A stretch of DNA of 64,000 nt from G016756615 sp050958605 (GTDB lineage: Bacteria > Pseudomonadota > Alphaproteobacteria > Rhizobiales > Rhizobiaceae), in NCBI RefSeq assembly GCF_050958605.1, contig NZ_JBJHDO010000002.1:248001-312000 (forward strand), in the 5' to 3' direction. The first letter of the stretch is position 1. Each line of letters begins with the position of its first letter. This document shows, one piece after another, positions 16,118 through 24,229 of this stretch. Under the pieces are notes generated by a model that saw only the letters and a list, made by a program, of their open reading frames with translations, searched no databases and was not told the origin of the DNA. The position numbers and the translations under genes are program-made.

Positions 16118-16795
16118 ATGGAGCCGAACGAACTGGGATGGAAAAACATGATCCGATCAGCTGCCGAAATCCTCCATGAGTACGGGCCATTTCCGGGCGT
16201 CGAGGACGTGCATGGGGTTACGTTCGACGGACGGCGCGTCTGGTTCGCTTCCGGCGACAGGCTGAACGCCATGGATCCGGCGAGCGGACAGGCGTTGCGC
16301 TCGATCGATGTCGTTGCGCATGCGGGGACGGCCTTCGATGGGCAGCACCTGTTCCAGCTTGCCGAGGATCGCATCAAGAAGATCGATCCGGAGACCGGCC
16401 GTGTGCTTGCCACGATCCCGGCGCCTGGCGGCGGTGGTGATTCCGGGCTTGCCTGGGCCGAAGGAACGCTCTGGGTGGGGCAGTACCGGGACCGGAAGAT
16501 CCATCAGATCGACCCCGAGACGGGGGCGATTCTGCGCACGATCGAGACCAACCGCTTCGTCACGGGGGTAACCTGGGTCGAAGGCGAGCTCTGGCACGGC
16601 ACCTGGGAAGGCGACGAGAGCGAATTGAGGCGGATCGATCCTCGAACGGGAAAGGTTCTGGAGAGGATCGAGATGCCGCCGGGCGTGGGCGTCTCGGGGC
16701 TGGAGTCCGACGGCGGCGGTCGATTCTTCTGCGGGAGCGGGAGAAGCGGGAAGGTGATGGCCGTCCGCCGGCCGGACCGGCGGCCCCCGCGGTGA
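16118..16795 (+). CDS. Beta-propeller protein, glutamine cyclotransferase/Vgb-like
   Basis: A 225-residue protein made of repeated blades such as GVTFDGRRVWFASGDRLNAMDP, GLAWAEGTLWVGQYRDRKIHQIDP and GVTWVEGELWHGTWEGDESELRRIDP, each of about 45 residues with the W-V/L-x-x-Y...I-D-P pattern. There are about five visible blades, no signal peptide and no membrane segment, so it is probably cytoplasmic. Similar proteins are loosely annotated as glutamine cyclotransferase or streptogramin-lyase-like, but the catalytic residues of those enzymes cannot be confirmed here. It follows the TPR/HTH gene by 1 base, so they form a two-gene unit. Confidence 0.75.
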   Translation: MEPNELGWKNMIRSAAEILHEYGPFPGVEDVHGVTFDGRRVWFASGDRLNAMDPASGQALRSIDVVAHAGTAFDGQHLFQLAEDRIKKIDPETGRVLATIPAPGGGGDSGLAWAEGTLWVGQYRDRKIHQIDPETGAILRTIETNRFVTGVTWVEGELWHGTWEGDESELRRIDPRTGKVLERIEMPPGVGVSGLESDGGGRFFCGSGRSGKVMAVRRPDRRPPR

Positions 16796-17072
16796 CCGGC
16801 GGCGAGCGCCGCCGATACCAGTTGCCTGGCATTGCCCGAGGACACGCGGGATCCGAGGGTCACTGCCGGACTTGGGACTGGCAAACAGCATCGATGTTCA
16901 GTATTCCTGCCGTAACGGGGGAATGCCAGTCCTGCGTGCAGCGCGTCGTGACCGGGTGCGCCGATCATCCGGCCGGCGACGAACCGCTTCTGGCGAGGAC
17001 GAGGTATTGCCCTGCCAGGCGATCCCGCGAGGCGTCATCGTCGTCGATCGTTGAGGCCGTGAAGGGACACCG

Positions 17073-18236
17073 ATGCCATCGCCCCATCGAATGACATCCA
17101 AGGAGATGCTGGAACGTCTGGTCTCCTTTCCGACCGTGTCGTCGGACAGCAATCTTGCGCTGATCGATTTCGTCAAAGTATATCTCGCCGGCTGTGGCGT
17201 GCCCTCGACGTTGGTTTTCAACGAGGACGGTACAAAGGCAAACCTCTTCGCGACGATTGGCCCGATGGTGCCGGGCGGGGTGGTGCTATCCGGGCACACC
17301 GATGTCGTGCCGGCGCTCGAGCCGGGCTGGACGAACAGCCCCTGGGCGCTAACCGAGCGCAACGGCCGACTCTACGGCCGAGGGGCCTGCGACATGAAGG
17401 GTTTCGACGCGCTTGCGCTGGCGGCGGTGCCGGACATGCTTGCCGCGGACCTCAAGGCGCCGATCCACATCGCCCTGTCTTATGACGAAGAGGTCGGTTG
17501 CATAGGCGCTCACGCGTTGGTCGAAAGAATGGCCGAAACGATCGCCGAACCCCGAGCCGTCTTCGTCGGAGAGCCGACCCGCATGCGCGTGGTCAACGGG
17601 CACAAGGGGCTCGTCGCATTCGAGACGCGTGTACGTGGACATGCCGTTCATTCCAGCCGGATCGACACCGGCGTGAGCGCCGTGATGGTCGCGGCACGGC
17701 TGGTGACCTGGCTGGAAGACACGATGGCGGAGAATAGTAGCCGCCCAGCTCCCGGCTGTTTCGAGCCGCCCTACACGACCCTTCACTGCGGTATGATCGC
17801 AGGCGGCGTCGCGGGAAACATCGTTGCCGAATCCTGCAATTTCATCACCGATATCCGTGCGATTCCGCAGGAGAGACCGGAGGATTTCCGGAACAGGTTC
17901 GAGCACTACGCGCGCACCGTGATTGAGCCGGGAATGAAAGCCATCGCGCCGAATTCTGGCATCGTGATCGTGGATCTCTCGGCCGTTCCGGGCCTTGCGC
18001 CGGAACCGAACGGCGAAGCGGAGGCCCTTGCGCTTGCGTTGACGGGCGCAAACGACACCGGGGTCGTTGCCTATGGGACGGAAGGCGGCATCTTCCAGAA
18101 TGCCGGTTGGTCCACGGTCGTGGTCGGTCCGGGCGACATCGCCCAGGCCCATCAGGTCGATGAATATATCGAGCTGGAGCAACTCGATGCGGGAGAGCGG
18201 TTTATCCGGAGGCTGATCGCCGAACTCGCGCGATAG
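17073..18236 (+). CDS. argE: Acetylornithine deacetylase-type M20 peptidase
   Basis: A 387-residue zinc hydrolase. The metal site is visible as SGHTDVVPA (first His-x-Asp) and GRGACDMKG (bridging Asp), the general base and metal Glu pair in YDEEVGCIGA, and a late block YGTEGGIFQNAG. The dimerisation domain lies between about residues 185 and 300. It removes the acetyl group of N-acetylornithine, or of a related N-acyl amino acid, in the cytoplasm. Rhizobia usually make arginine through ArgJ and often carry several ArgE-like paralogues, so the exact substrate is uncertain. It stands alone with no obvious operon partner. The 277 bases upstream contain no recognised gene. Confidence 0.85.
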   Translation: MPSPHRMTSKEMLERLVSFPTVSSDSNLALIDFVKVYLAGCGVPSTLVFNEDGTKANLFATIGPMVPGGVVLSGHTDVVPALEPGWTNSPWALTERNGRLYGRGACDMKGFDALALAAVPDMLAADLKAPIHIALSYDEEVGCIGAHALVERMAETIAEPRAVFVGEPTRMRVVNGHKGLVAFETRVRGHAVHSSRIDTGVSAVMVAARLVTWLEDTMAENSSRPAPGCFEPPYTTLHCGMIAGGVAGNIVAESCNFITDIRAIPQERPEDFRNRFEHYARTVIEPGMKAIAPNSGIVIVDLSAVPGLAPEPNGEAEALALALTGANDTGVVAYGTEGGIFQNAGWSTVVVGPGDIAQAHQVDEYIELEQLDAGERFIRRLIAELAR

Positions 18237-18499
18237 CCACCACGCTATTTCTGAATGTGGACCAAACTTGGTTTTGTCGACATTCGTGCGGCCGCAAGAC
18301 ATCCTATCGCCGTCGTCAGGACGGTCAGCCAGCTGTTCCGATCGCCGGCAAAGTGGGGACTCGAGAGAGAGCTGGCTGCCGACGCATATGAGCCTTCAAA
18401 GGGGCCTCCTGTTTCGGTCGGCCCCGCTTCTTTATGTCCCCACCCGTCGCGCCGGAAAGCGGAGCCGTTCCTCGGTGAAAGTTCGGGGGCCATGACGGT

Positions 18500-18661
18500 C
18501 TAGAAACCTCGCTGCCAAGCCGTGTAGGAAGTGCCGCCGTCAGGAAACATTGGGCCCACACCCAAACTGGCTGTTGGGACGGAGGTGTCATAGCTTGAGC
18601 TTTGACATGCACTTAGAAGAACAGACACAAGAGCCACAATTACCAGTCTTGTTTTGGTCAT
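18500..18661 (-). CDS. Small lipoprotein, 53 residues
   Basis: From ATG 18661 the product begins MTKTRLVIVALVSVLLSAC, a clear lipoprotein signal peptide with lipobox LSAC at about residues 16-19. The mature part of some 35 residues is polar (QSSSYDTSVPT...) and ends TAWQRGF. The same WQRGF ending occurs in the secreted Gly-Trp-His-rich protein about 1.2 kb away. It is probably anchored in the outer or inner membrane by lipid. A longer frame starts at 18700, but the signal peptide fixes the start at 18661. Function is unknown. Confidence 0.6.
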   Translation of the reverse strand: MTKTRLVIVALVSVLLSACQSSSYDTSVPTASLGVGPMFPDGGTSYTAWQRGF

Positions 18662-18703
18662 AGGATGCAGCCTGGTTTCCAAATTCGACCATGGTTTCAC
18701 AGA

Positions 18704-19024
18704 TTAGCGCAGATCAAAGGCTTGGCCAGCTTCCCTCAACTGCTGGAGTGTCTTGCCTGCACAACTCCCCGCCCACTCCCCGCCCACCGGCTCGGCCGTC
18801 CCGTGAAGTGTGATTGTTCCCGCTAGATTATCGGGCGAGATGTAGACAGCGACGCCACTGGCGTCGACCCTTGCCAGGTAATAGGCCCGATGAACGCCAG
18901 CGTTCTCGCAATGCACTATGAAGGGGAAGCCAGCTAATGCACTCTCGGCCGCATGCGCCGGAAGGTTCGTGATTGCTAAGGTTACCAGAATAGTTGCAAT
19001 TGAAACGTATCTATGGTTGGCCAT
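18704..19024 (-). CDS. Small secreted protein, 106 residues
   Basis: The start at ATG 19024 is preceded by GAGGAG five bases upstream. An N-terminal signal peptide (IATILVTLAITNLPAHA) is followed by a mature protein of about 80 residues with two cysteines (HCENAG and GSCAG) that may form a disulfide. The AGVHRAYYLARVDASGVAVYISPD region suggests a small beta-rich fold. No family was recognised. It lies 40 bases upstream of the small lipoprotein gene on the same strand, so they may be co-transcribed. Both are in a low-density accessory stretch. Confidence 0.6.
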   Translation of the reverse strand: MANHRYVSIATILVTLAITNLPAHAAESALAGFPFIVHCENAGVHRAYYLARVDASGVAVYISPDNLAGTITLHGTAEPVGGEWAGSCAGKTLQQLREAGQAFDLR

Positions 19025-19193
19025 ATTGCTCCTCATTAAAGAGCGATTCACCCATCAAGTTGTCTATATGCTGTTCAAAATTGCTTTAGGTCAATCCAAG
19101 ACAATAGTCGCAACCGTACGAGCTTGCGTCCACACCCGAAATTCCCCACTCTGAGAAGGGAATCGTGACGTATTACACAGTGGCAGTGTCGCT

Positions 19194-19531
19194 TTGCTAC
19201 AGGGTATTGCCTTGGGCGGTAAGCTTCAGAAAATCTACGACGCTCTCGTCGATGGTGCAGAACAGGGTTTGGTGAGGGAGGCTCTATTTCAACATATTGT
19301 CGCCAAAGTTCCGAAGGCGACGAGTGCCAATATTGTCAAGGCTTCTCTGTTGCCTTGAGCGACCCTGATGTGCAGGATCGAAACATCCTGAGGGTCATCT
19401 ATGATCTCGCGATAGCGCATCGTCTCGACCCGCAATCCTCTGATGACCTAAACGATTTTAACGAGGTGCCTAAGAGTAAGAACAGCGACCGCGCAAGAAG
19501 AAACGGCGGCCTAAAGAGGACGACGCTGTAA
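19194..19531 (+). pseudogene. Frameshifted small gene of unknown function
   Basis: Two adjacent frames read like one broken protein: the first gives GIALGGKLQKIYDALVDG and onward to VKASLLP before TGA at 19356-19358, and the second, shifted by one base near 19350-19355, continues as LSDPDVQDRNILRVIYDLAI and ends at TAA 19529-19531. Joined, the segment would be about 110 residues of plausible helical protein. There is no convincing start codon or ribosome binding site (TTG 19194 is the best), which fits a decayed gene. The rest of the interval 19025-19656 shows nothing identifiable. Confidence 0.4.
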
Positions 19532-19656
19532 GGTGTTCCCAAGCCTCACGGTCGACCCGCGGGCGCATCTGCTCTCGTGGGATGAGGACGGCTAGGGCAG
19601 GGATGGCCATGCCGTACTGGCCTCACGCCCCGGCGGGGGGATGCGCTAGGGGCGGC

Positions 19657-20109
19657 CTAAAAGCCGCGTTGCCATCCAAGGTACGGGTCACCGTGATGGG
19701 AAATGTATGGCGTGTATGAGTATCTGTGGCTGTAGTAGGGGCGCCTGTACCTGTGTGGGTACCTATCTTCCTGATAGTAGCGATCACCCTGATAGGCGCT
19801 GTTGACAATGGCGCTGCCGACTAGAGCCCCAAGCAATAGCGCCCCTCCGGCAACCAAGAAGTCATCACCGTAATAGCCGCCATAACCGGGGTGCCGGCCG
19901 CCATGGTAGCCACCCGGGTACCAGCCGCCGCCATGCCAGCCGCCGCCATGCCAGCCGCCGCCATGCCAGTCTACGTAGGTGATTTCCGACGGGTGGGCGA
20001 TCTGCTTCATTGGCAGATTAATCGGCGCACCGATTGCTGGAACGATGCCGATAACGGCGAAGGCGACAACCACGTTCGTGCCGCCCAAGCAAGACATGAT
20101 CTTATTCAT
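19657..20109 (-). CDS. Gly-Trp-His repeat protein, probably exported
   Basis: About 150 residues from ATG 20109 (GAGGA eight bases upstream); a further in-frame start exists at 20166. An N-terminal hydrophobic stretch (NVVVAFAVIGIVPAIGA) is probably a signal sequence or anchor. It is followed by three tandem GGGWH units encoded by a 15-bp tandem repeat, a Gly/Tyr-rich linker, a second hydrophobic segment FLVAGGALLLGALVGSAIV, and a Tyr/Arg/His-rich C-terminus ending LGWQRGF. Proteins of this composition are common, poorly studied envelope proteins in rhizobia. The His-rich repeats could bind metal (speculative). Confidence 0.6.
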   Translation of the reverse strand: MNKIMSCLGGTNVVVAFAVIGIVPAIGAPINLPMKQIAHPSEITYVDWHGGGWHGGGWHGGGWYPGGYHGGRHPGYGGYYGDDFLVAGGALLLGALVGSAIVNSAYQGDRYYQEDRYPHRYRRPYYSHRYSYTPYISHHGDPYLGWQRGF

Positions 20110-20257
20110 GATCGGATCCTCGCCGATGAATAGGCCGTTGCTGATCCAGCAAAAAGCGGCCTTCATTTGCGGTACCTCAATTTACCAGAAATCGGTCGGC
20201 TCGTCGCGAGCGATTTCTGCTAGGTCGCTCAGTTGTGATCTCGCAGACAGAGCTGTG

Positions 20258-20458
20258 TCAATCGGATCGGCCGCGTTCCCGGTTACCCTTAGGGTTCTCG
20301 ACGTGGACGATCTCTTCGGCGTCGATGGGTATCGTGATGGGCGCTCCATGGCCGGAGAGATAAAACGTCACCTTGCCGTCATCGGGCCAGACAGTGGTCT
20401 TGCCCCGCGGGAAGCCCCAACCGCCCCAGCGTTGCAGCTCTGGTAGTCGCGCCAGTGT
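20258..20458 (-). pseudogene. Start-less open frame, probable gene remnant
   Basis: A minus-strand frame of 67 codons reads like real protein: LQRWGGWGFPRGKTTVWPDD, then VTFYLSGHGAPITIPIDA and EEIVHVENPKG, ending at TGA 20258-20260. It is bounded upstream by a stop at 20459-20461 and has no ATG, GTG or TTG before the conserved-looking part. It therefore looks like the 3' portion of a gene whose 5' end was lost. No family was recognised. The flanks (20167-20257 and 20459-20574) show nothing. Confidence 0.35.
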
Positions 20459-20574
20459 TCAAAAACGCCTGTAGGCGAACCGGCCGGTCGAGGCGCTAAG
20501 GGATCGTCGGACATGCTACAGGAGCGAGCCTTGCGCGCGCGGCAGGATATTTGATCCGCGTCGGCGGTCGCTGA

Positions 20575-20709
20575 TTATTCGATGATGAGCACAGCCATCA
20601 CGAAAAAGAGAAGTGCAATGCCCCATATCACTGTCAGATTTTTCGTGAGCCGGGTCGTCTGAATTTTTAATACCAGCTCCAGGTCCTTCTTTGTCACAAG
20701 CTCGGACAT
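20575..20709 (-). CDS. Small membrane protein, 44 residues
   Basis: From ATG 20709, preceded by AGGGGG, the product is a short amphipathic helix MSELVTKKDLELVLKIQ followed by one transmembrane helix NLTVIWGIALLFFVMAVLII. The layout matches the many small proteins that resemble the C-terminal end of coiled-coil DUF1640-type membrane proteins. An extended frame to 20847 exists but has no family-like sequence. Function is unknown. Confidence 0.5.
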   Translation of the reverse strand: MSELVTKKDLELVLKIQTTRLTKNLTVIWGIALLFFVMAVLIIE

Positions 20710-21020
20710 CCGATCCCCCTGCACCAGTTCATTCCCGAGAATGGTGGCGGGCCTGGCGTGAGGCTCAAAGGGCCGGCCGAGTAGCCAACTCACCCGAGAC
20801 ACACTGCCGATTTCCGCAGTGACATGTGATCGATCACAGGTGAGCACAGCGATGCTCCTCCTGCCGCCCCGTCATGTTGCATTCTATGTCGCGCGGACTA
20901 GCCGTGGTCGAGCGAGAACCCGCAGAAAACAAGGGGAGCATCGCGCAACACGATGCCACATGGATAAGCCGCAAGTCCGCAGGATGACTGTTCCTAAGAT
21001 GCTGAATTGCTTGGTAAATT

Positions 21021-21097
21021 TGGTAGCGGAGGAGGGATTCGAACCCCCGACACAAGGATTATGATTCCTCTGCTCTAACCGACTGAGCTACTCCGCC
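21021..21097 (-). tRNA. tRNA-Met (anticodon CAT)
   Basis: On the minus strand the gene begins GGCGGAGTAGCTCAGTCGG, with an anticodon arm GAGGA-ATCATAA-TCCTT (anticodon CAT), T arm GGGGGTTCGAATCCC, acceptor 3' strand CTCCGCT and encoded CCA; 77 bases in total. The D arm and the acceptor pairing fit an elongator methionine tRNA. A tRNA-Ile with a modified CAT anticodon is a less likely alternative. Its 3' end faces the accessory stretch at 18.2-21.0 kb. Confidence 0.95.
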
Positions 21098-21328
21098 CCG
21101 ATGGTGCCTTCCGGGTCGCGCTTGAGATAAGCGGATCGGGCGGGGCGCCGAGGACGCGCGGATATAAGGTTGCGATGCCGAGCCTGTCAAGCACGCAGCT
21201 TGGCTTTTCCGGTGCCGTATTTGCACATAACCGCGACGATCCGCTCCTTGCCGCCGGACCCCGCAGGGGTTGAGTTCGGGCGGCCCCGCCGTTATGTCTC
21301 CGCCACGATTTCTAGAGTCACGGATTAC

Positions 21329-22282
21329 ATGAAACCGCGCATCGCTGTCCTTGGTTGCGGGTATTGGGGCAGTAACCATATCCGCACCCTCAAGGCGCTC
21401 GGCACCCTCTACGCGGTCTCCGACGCGAACCTCGCGCGCGCGGAAGGTTTCGCCACCGAACAGGAATGCCTGGCGATCCCACCGGATGAGCTCTTCCGGC
21501 GCGAAGACATCGATGCTGTCGTCATGGCGCTGCCGCCTCAGTTCCATGCCGAGCTGGCGATTGCCGCCGTCGAGAACGGCAAGGACGTGCTGGTCGAGAA
21601 ACCGATCGCGCTGACCGTTCCCGATGCCGAGCGCGCGGTGGCCGCGGCCAAGGCGCATGATCGTGTTTTTATGGTGGGCCATGTCCTGCGTTTCCATCCG
21701 GCGTTCGAGAAGCTCAAGGAGCTGATCGACCAGGGCGAGCTCGGCGAAATCCGCTATGTCCACTCCCACCGGCTCGGCCTCGGCAAGTTCCACACCGAAA
21801 ATGATGCGCTCTGGGACCTTGCGCCGCATGATCTGTCTATGATTCTGGCGATAACGGGCGAGGCCCCGGACGAAGTTCGCGGGGAGGGGGCGGCACTGCT
21901 CGATCACCTGAGTGACTTCGCGCTCCTCCATATGCACTTTCCAAGCGGCCTGCGGAGCCATCTCTTCGCATCGCGGCTCAATCCCTACCGCGAGCGCCGG
22001 CTGACCGTCGTCGGCACCAAGGCCATGGCCGTGTTCGACGACGTCGAACCCTGGGAACGCAAGCTCGCCGTCTACCGCCACGCAATCTGGCAGGACAGCG
22101 GACAATGGGCCTTCACCCAGAACGAACCGTCATACGTGCCGGTCGAACAGGGCATGCCGCTGACGCGTGAGTTGCAGCATTTCATGGATTGCATCGCCAC
22201 TCGGGCCGAACCGCGGACCGACGGCGAGGAAGCTATCCGCGTTTTGCAGATCCTTACTGCCGGCACTGTTTCGCACGGTTGA
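21329..22282 (+). CDS. Gfo/Idh/MocA family oxidoreductase
   Basis: A 317-residue NAD(P)-dependent oxidoreductase. The N-terminal Rossmann motif is VLGCGYWGSNH (residues 7-17), and the conserved Glu-Lys-Pro of the family is in LVEKPIALT. The C-terminal domain contains HRLGLGKFHTENDALWDLAPHD, where WDLAPHD is typical of sugar-nucleotide 3-dehydrogenases such as WlbA. It probably oxidises a (nucleotide) sugar for envelope polysaccharide synthesis. The open frame extends to 21170, but ATG 21329 begins the conserved region. It stands alone between a tRNA and mnmA. Confidence 0.85.
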   Translation: MKPRIAVLGCGYWGSNHIRTLKALGTLYAVSDANLARAEGFATEQECLAIPPDELFRREDIDAVVMALPPQFHAELAIAAVENGKDVLVEKPIALTVPDAERAVAAAKAHDRVFMVGHVLRFHPAFEKLKELIDQGELGEIRYVHSHRLGLGKFHTENDALWDLAPHDLSMILAITGEAPDEVRGEGAALLDHLSDFALLHMHFPSGLRSHLFASRLNPYRERRLTVVGTKAMAVFDDVEPWERKLAVYRHAIWQDSGQWAFTQNEPSYVPVEQGMPLTRELQHFMDCIATRAEPRTDGEEAIRVLQILTAGTVSHG

Positions 22283-22445
22283 GGCAAAGAAATTCAATGT
22301 CTGCCCATCCCGGCGACTTGCGGGCGCGGGGCAGGGATGCACGCTTCACCTGCTTGAAGCATTTGCGGGCGGTGCCGCGCCGTTTAAAGGCATAAAGCCA
22401 CAGCCATGCGTCGGTGCGGAGGCACGGCGCCCTGGTTGTCTGCCC

Positions 22446-23636
22446 TCATTCAGCAGGAATGCGGGCCGGCGCGGAGGCGAGCCGCGACAGCATCGCCTCC
22501 GCTTCGGCACCCCGCTCGGAACGCTCGATGAAGCCGCCGCCGAAAACGCGGGCCTCGTTGCCGTCGTCCGAGTAGAGCACACATGCCTGACCCGGTGCGA
22601 TGCCGGATTCGCCCTGGGCGAGTTCGACCCAGACCTTGCCGTCGCGATGGTGAAGCATCGCCGGCCGCGGCGGGCGCGTGGAACGCACCTTGGCGTAGAG
22701 TTCCAGGCCCTCTTCGGGAATCTGCGTGAGCGCGGTGTCGCCCAGCCAGTTGATGGCGCGCAGGTAAATCTTATGCGTCTCCAGCGCTTCCCTTGGGCCG
22801 ACGATGACACGTGCGCGGTCGGCATCGAGGTGAACGACATAAAGCGGCTCGCCCGAAGCGATGCCGATGCCGCGGCGCTGGCCGATCGTATAGCGCAGGA
22901 TGCCCTCGTGGCGCCCGAGCACGCGCCCGTCTATGTGGACAATATCGCCGGGGGAAGCGGCCTCCGGCTTCAGCTTGGCGATGATGTCTGAATACTTGCC
23001 CTGCGGGACGAAGCAGATGTCCTGGCTGTCGGCCTTGGCCGCGACGGTCAGGCCCATCTCTTCGGCGATCTTGCGGACCTCGGGCTTCGACATGCCGCCC
23101 AAGGGGAAGCGCAGATAATCAATCTGCTCCTGGGTGGTGGCGAAAAGGAAATAACTCTGGTCGCGATCGGCATCGACGGGCCTATAGAGCGCCCGATGCG
23201 CGCCGTTGGCGCGCGAGCGAATGTAATGTCCCGTGGCCAGCGCATCGGCGCCGAGGTCGCGCGCTGTCTCCAGCAGATCCGCGAACTTGACCGTCTGGTT
23301 GCAGGAAACGCAGGGGATGGGCGTCTCGCCGGAGACGTAGCTTTGCGCAAAGGGATCGATCACTGCCTTGCGGAAGCGCTCCTCGTAATCGAGCACGTAG
23401 TGGGGAATGCCGAGCGTCTCGGCGACGCGGCGCGCGTCGGCGATGTCCTGGCCCGCGCAGCAGGAGCCGGTGCGATGGGTCGCCGCTCCGTGGTCGTAGA
23501 GCTGCAACGTCACTCCGATCACGGAGTAACCCTCGTGCTTCAGGATGCCGGCTACAACCGAGGAATCGACGCCACCCGACATCGCCACGACGACGCGGGT
23601 GTCTTCAGGACGGGCCGGGAGATCCAGGCTGTTCAT
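22446..23636 (-). CDS. mnmA: tRNA-specific 2-thiouridylase MnmA
   Basis: A 396-residue cytoplasmic enzyme that adds the 2-thio group to uridine 34 of tRNA-Lys, tRNA-Glu and tRNA-Gln. The ATP-pyrophosphatase P-loop is AMSGGVDSSV near residue 18, one catalytic cysteine is in the PCVSCNQTVKF block and the second in CFVPQGKYS, and the tRNA-binding part is C-terminal. ATG 23636 (MNSLDLP) is chosen; the frame remains open to 23714, but the added residues are not family-like. It is a housekeeping gene with no operon partner. Confidence 0.95.
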   Translation of the reverse strand: MNSLDLPARPEDTRVVVAMSGGVDSSVVAGILKHEGYSVIGVTLQLYDHGAATHRTGSCCAGQDIADARRVAETLGIPHYVLDYEERFRKAVIDPFAQSYVSGETPIPCVSCNQTVKFADLLETARDLGADALATGHYIRSRANGAHRALYRPVDADRDQSYFLFATTQEQIDYLRFPLGGMSKPEVRKIAEEMGLTVAAKADSQDICFVPQGKYSDIIAKLKPEAASPGDIVHIDGRVLGRHEGILRYTIGQRRGIGIASGEPLYVVHLDADRARVIVGPREALETHKIYLRAINWLGDTALTQIPEEGLELYAKVRSTRPPRPAMLHHRDGKVWVELAQGESGIAPGQACVLYSDDGNEARVFGGGFIERSERGAEAEAMLSRLASAPARIPAE

Positions 23637-23773
23637 GGGCTCAGGTTCCGATGCTTGATAGCGGCGCTTCATGCCAACCCTCGCAATATAGGTCAAGCAA
23701 AGCGCCGCCGCCACCTCGGACGGACGGCGCCTCGGCCGTCCTCGAACCCGGTACGAATCCGCCCGATCGTGGT

Positions 23774-23787
23774 GAATCCTTGGTTAA
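23774..23787 (+). promoter_or_regulatory. GANTC methylation site next to a TTAACC half-site, sciP promoter region
   Basis: GAATC at 23774-23778 and GGTTAA (TTAACC on the other strand) at 23782-23787 lie about 100 bases before the sciP start. GANTC is the CcrM methylation target and TTAACC resembles a CtrA half-site, so both fit cell-cycle control. The spacing has not been compared with any mapped promoter. Confidence 0.35.
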
Positions 23788-23884
23788 GTCAGGCTCTACA
23801 GCCCATCTTCCTCGTTTAGGCCTTTTTTAAAGCTGTGCGGCTAGTCTGGGGAGGATTAGGTCTTTGAGTAGTGTAGAGAGTACG

Positions 23885-24160
23885 ATGACCGATCTGGTTA
23901 GACCGCGAGTCAAGTATGTGATCGGGCCCGACGGCAGTCCGCTCACGATTGCCGACCTGCCGCCCTCGAACACGAGGCGCTGGGTCATCCGGCGCAAGGC
24001 CGAAGTCGTCGCTGCCGTGCGCGGTGGGCTGTTGAGCCTCGATGAGGCATGTCAGCGCTACAAGCTCACCACCGAGGAATTCCTCTCCTGGCAGGCATCG
24101 ATCGATGAATACGGTCTTGCAGGTCTGCGTACCACCAGGATCCAGCAATACCGTCACTGA
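23885..24160 (+). CDS. sciP: SciP, DUF1153 inhibitor of CtrA
   Basis: A 91-residue helix-turn-helix protein from ATG 23885. The sequence is a near-canonical DUF1153 protein: YVIGPDGSPLTIADLPP, then RRWVIRRKAEVVAAVRGGLL and ACQRYKLTTEEFLSWQ, the latter two forming the HTH. In Caulobacter SciP binds CtrA and prevents activation of CtrA promoters late in the cell cycle. Its location about 2 kb from ctrA in this window fits that role. It is flanked by an unrelated convergent quinone-oxidoreductase-like gene. Confidence 0.93.
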   Translation: MTDLVRPRVKYVIGPDGSPLTIADLPPSNTRRWVIRRKAEVVAAVRGGLLSLDEACQRYKLTTEEFLSWQASIDEYGLAGLRTTRIQQYRH

Positions 24161-24229
24161 GATAGGGACCATTCGGGCTCCCGGCGAGCCGAGGGCGCAG
24201 CACCATACGCCCTCGTTCCGTATTCGCAT

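Noticed and set aside
16792..17094. Plus-strand frame of about 100 codons between the propeller gene and argE
   Set aside because: It overlaps the argE start in another frame and reads as non-protein-like sequence.
18245..18503. Overlapping short frames on both strands after the ArgE-type gene
   Set aside because: None has a credible start signal, signal peptide or family-like sequence.
19920..19970. Short tandem repeats considered as a CRISPR array
   Set aside because: The 15-bp units have no spacers and are in frame within a coding sequence.
21021..21097. A duplicated tRNA 3' end marking an att site in the 18-21 kb region
   Set aside because: No second copy of the tRNA 3' sequence was found by eye within the accessory stretch.
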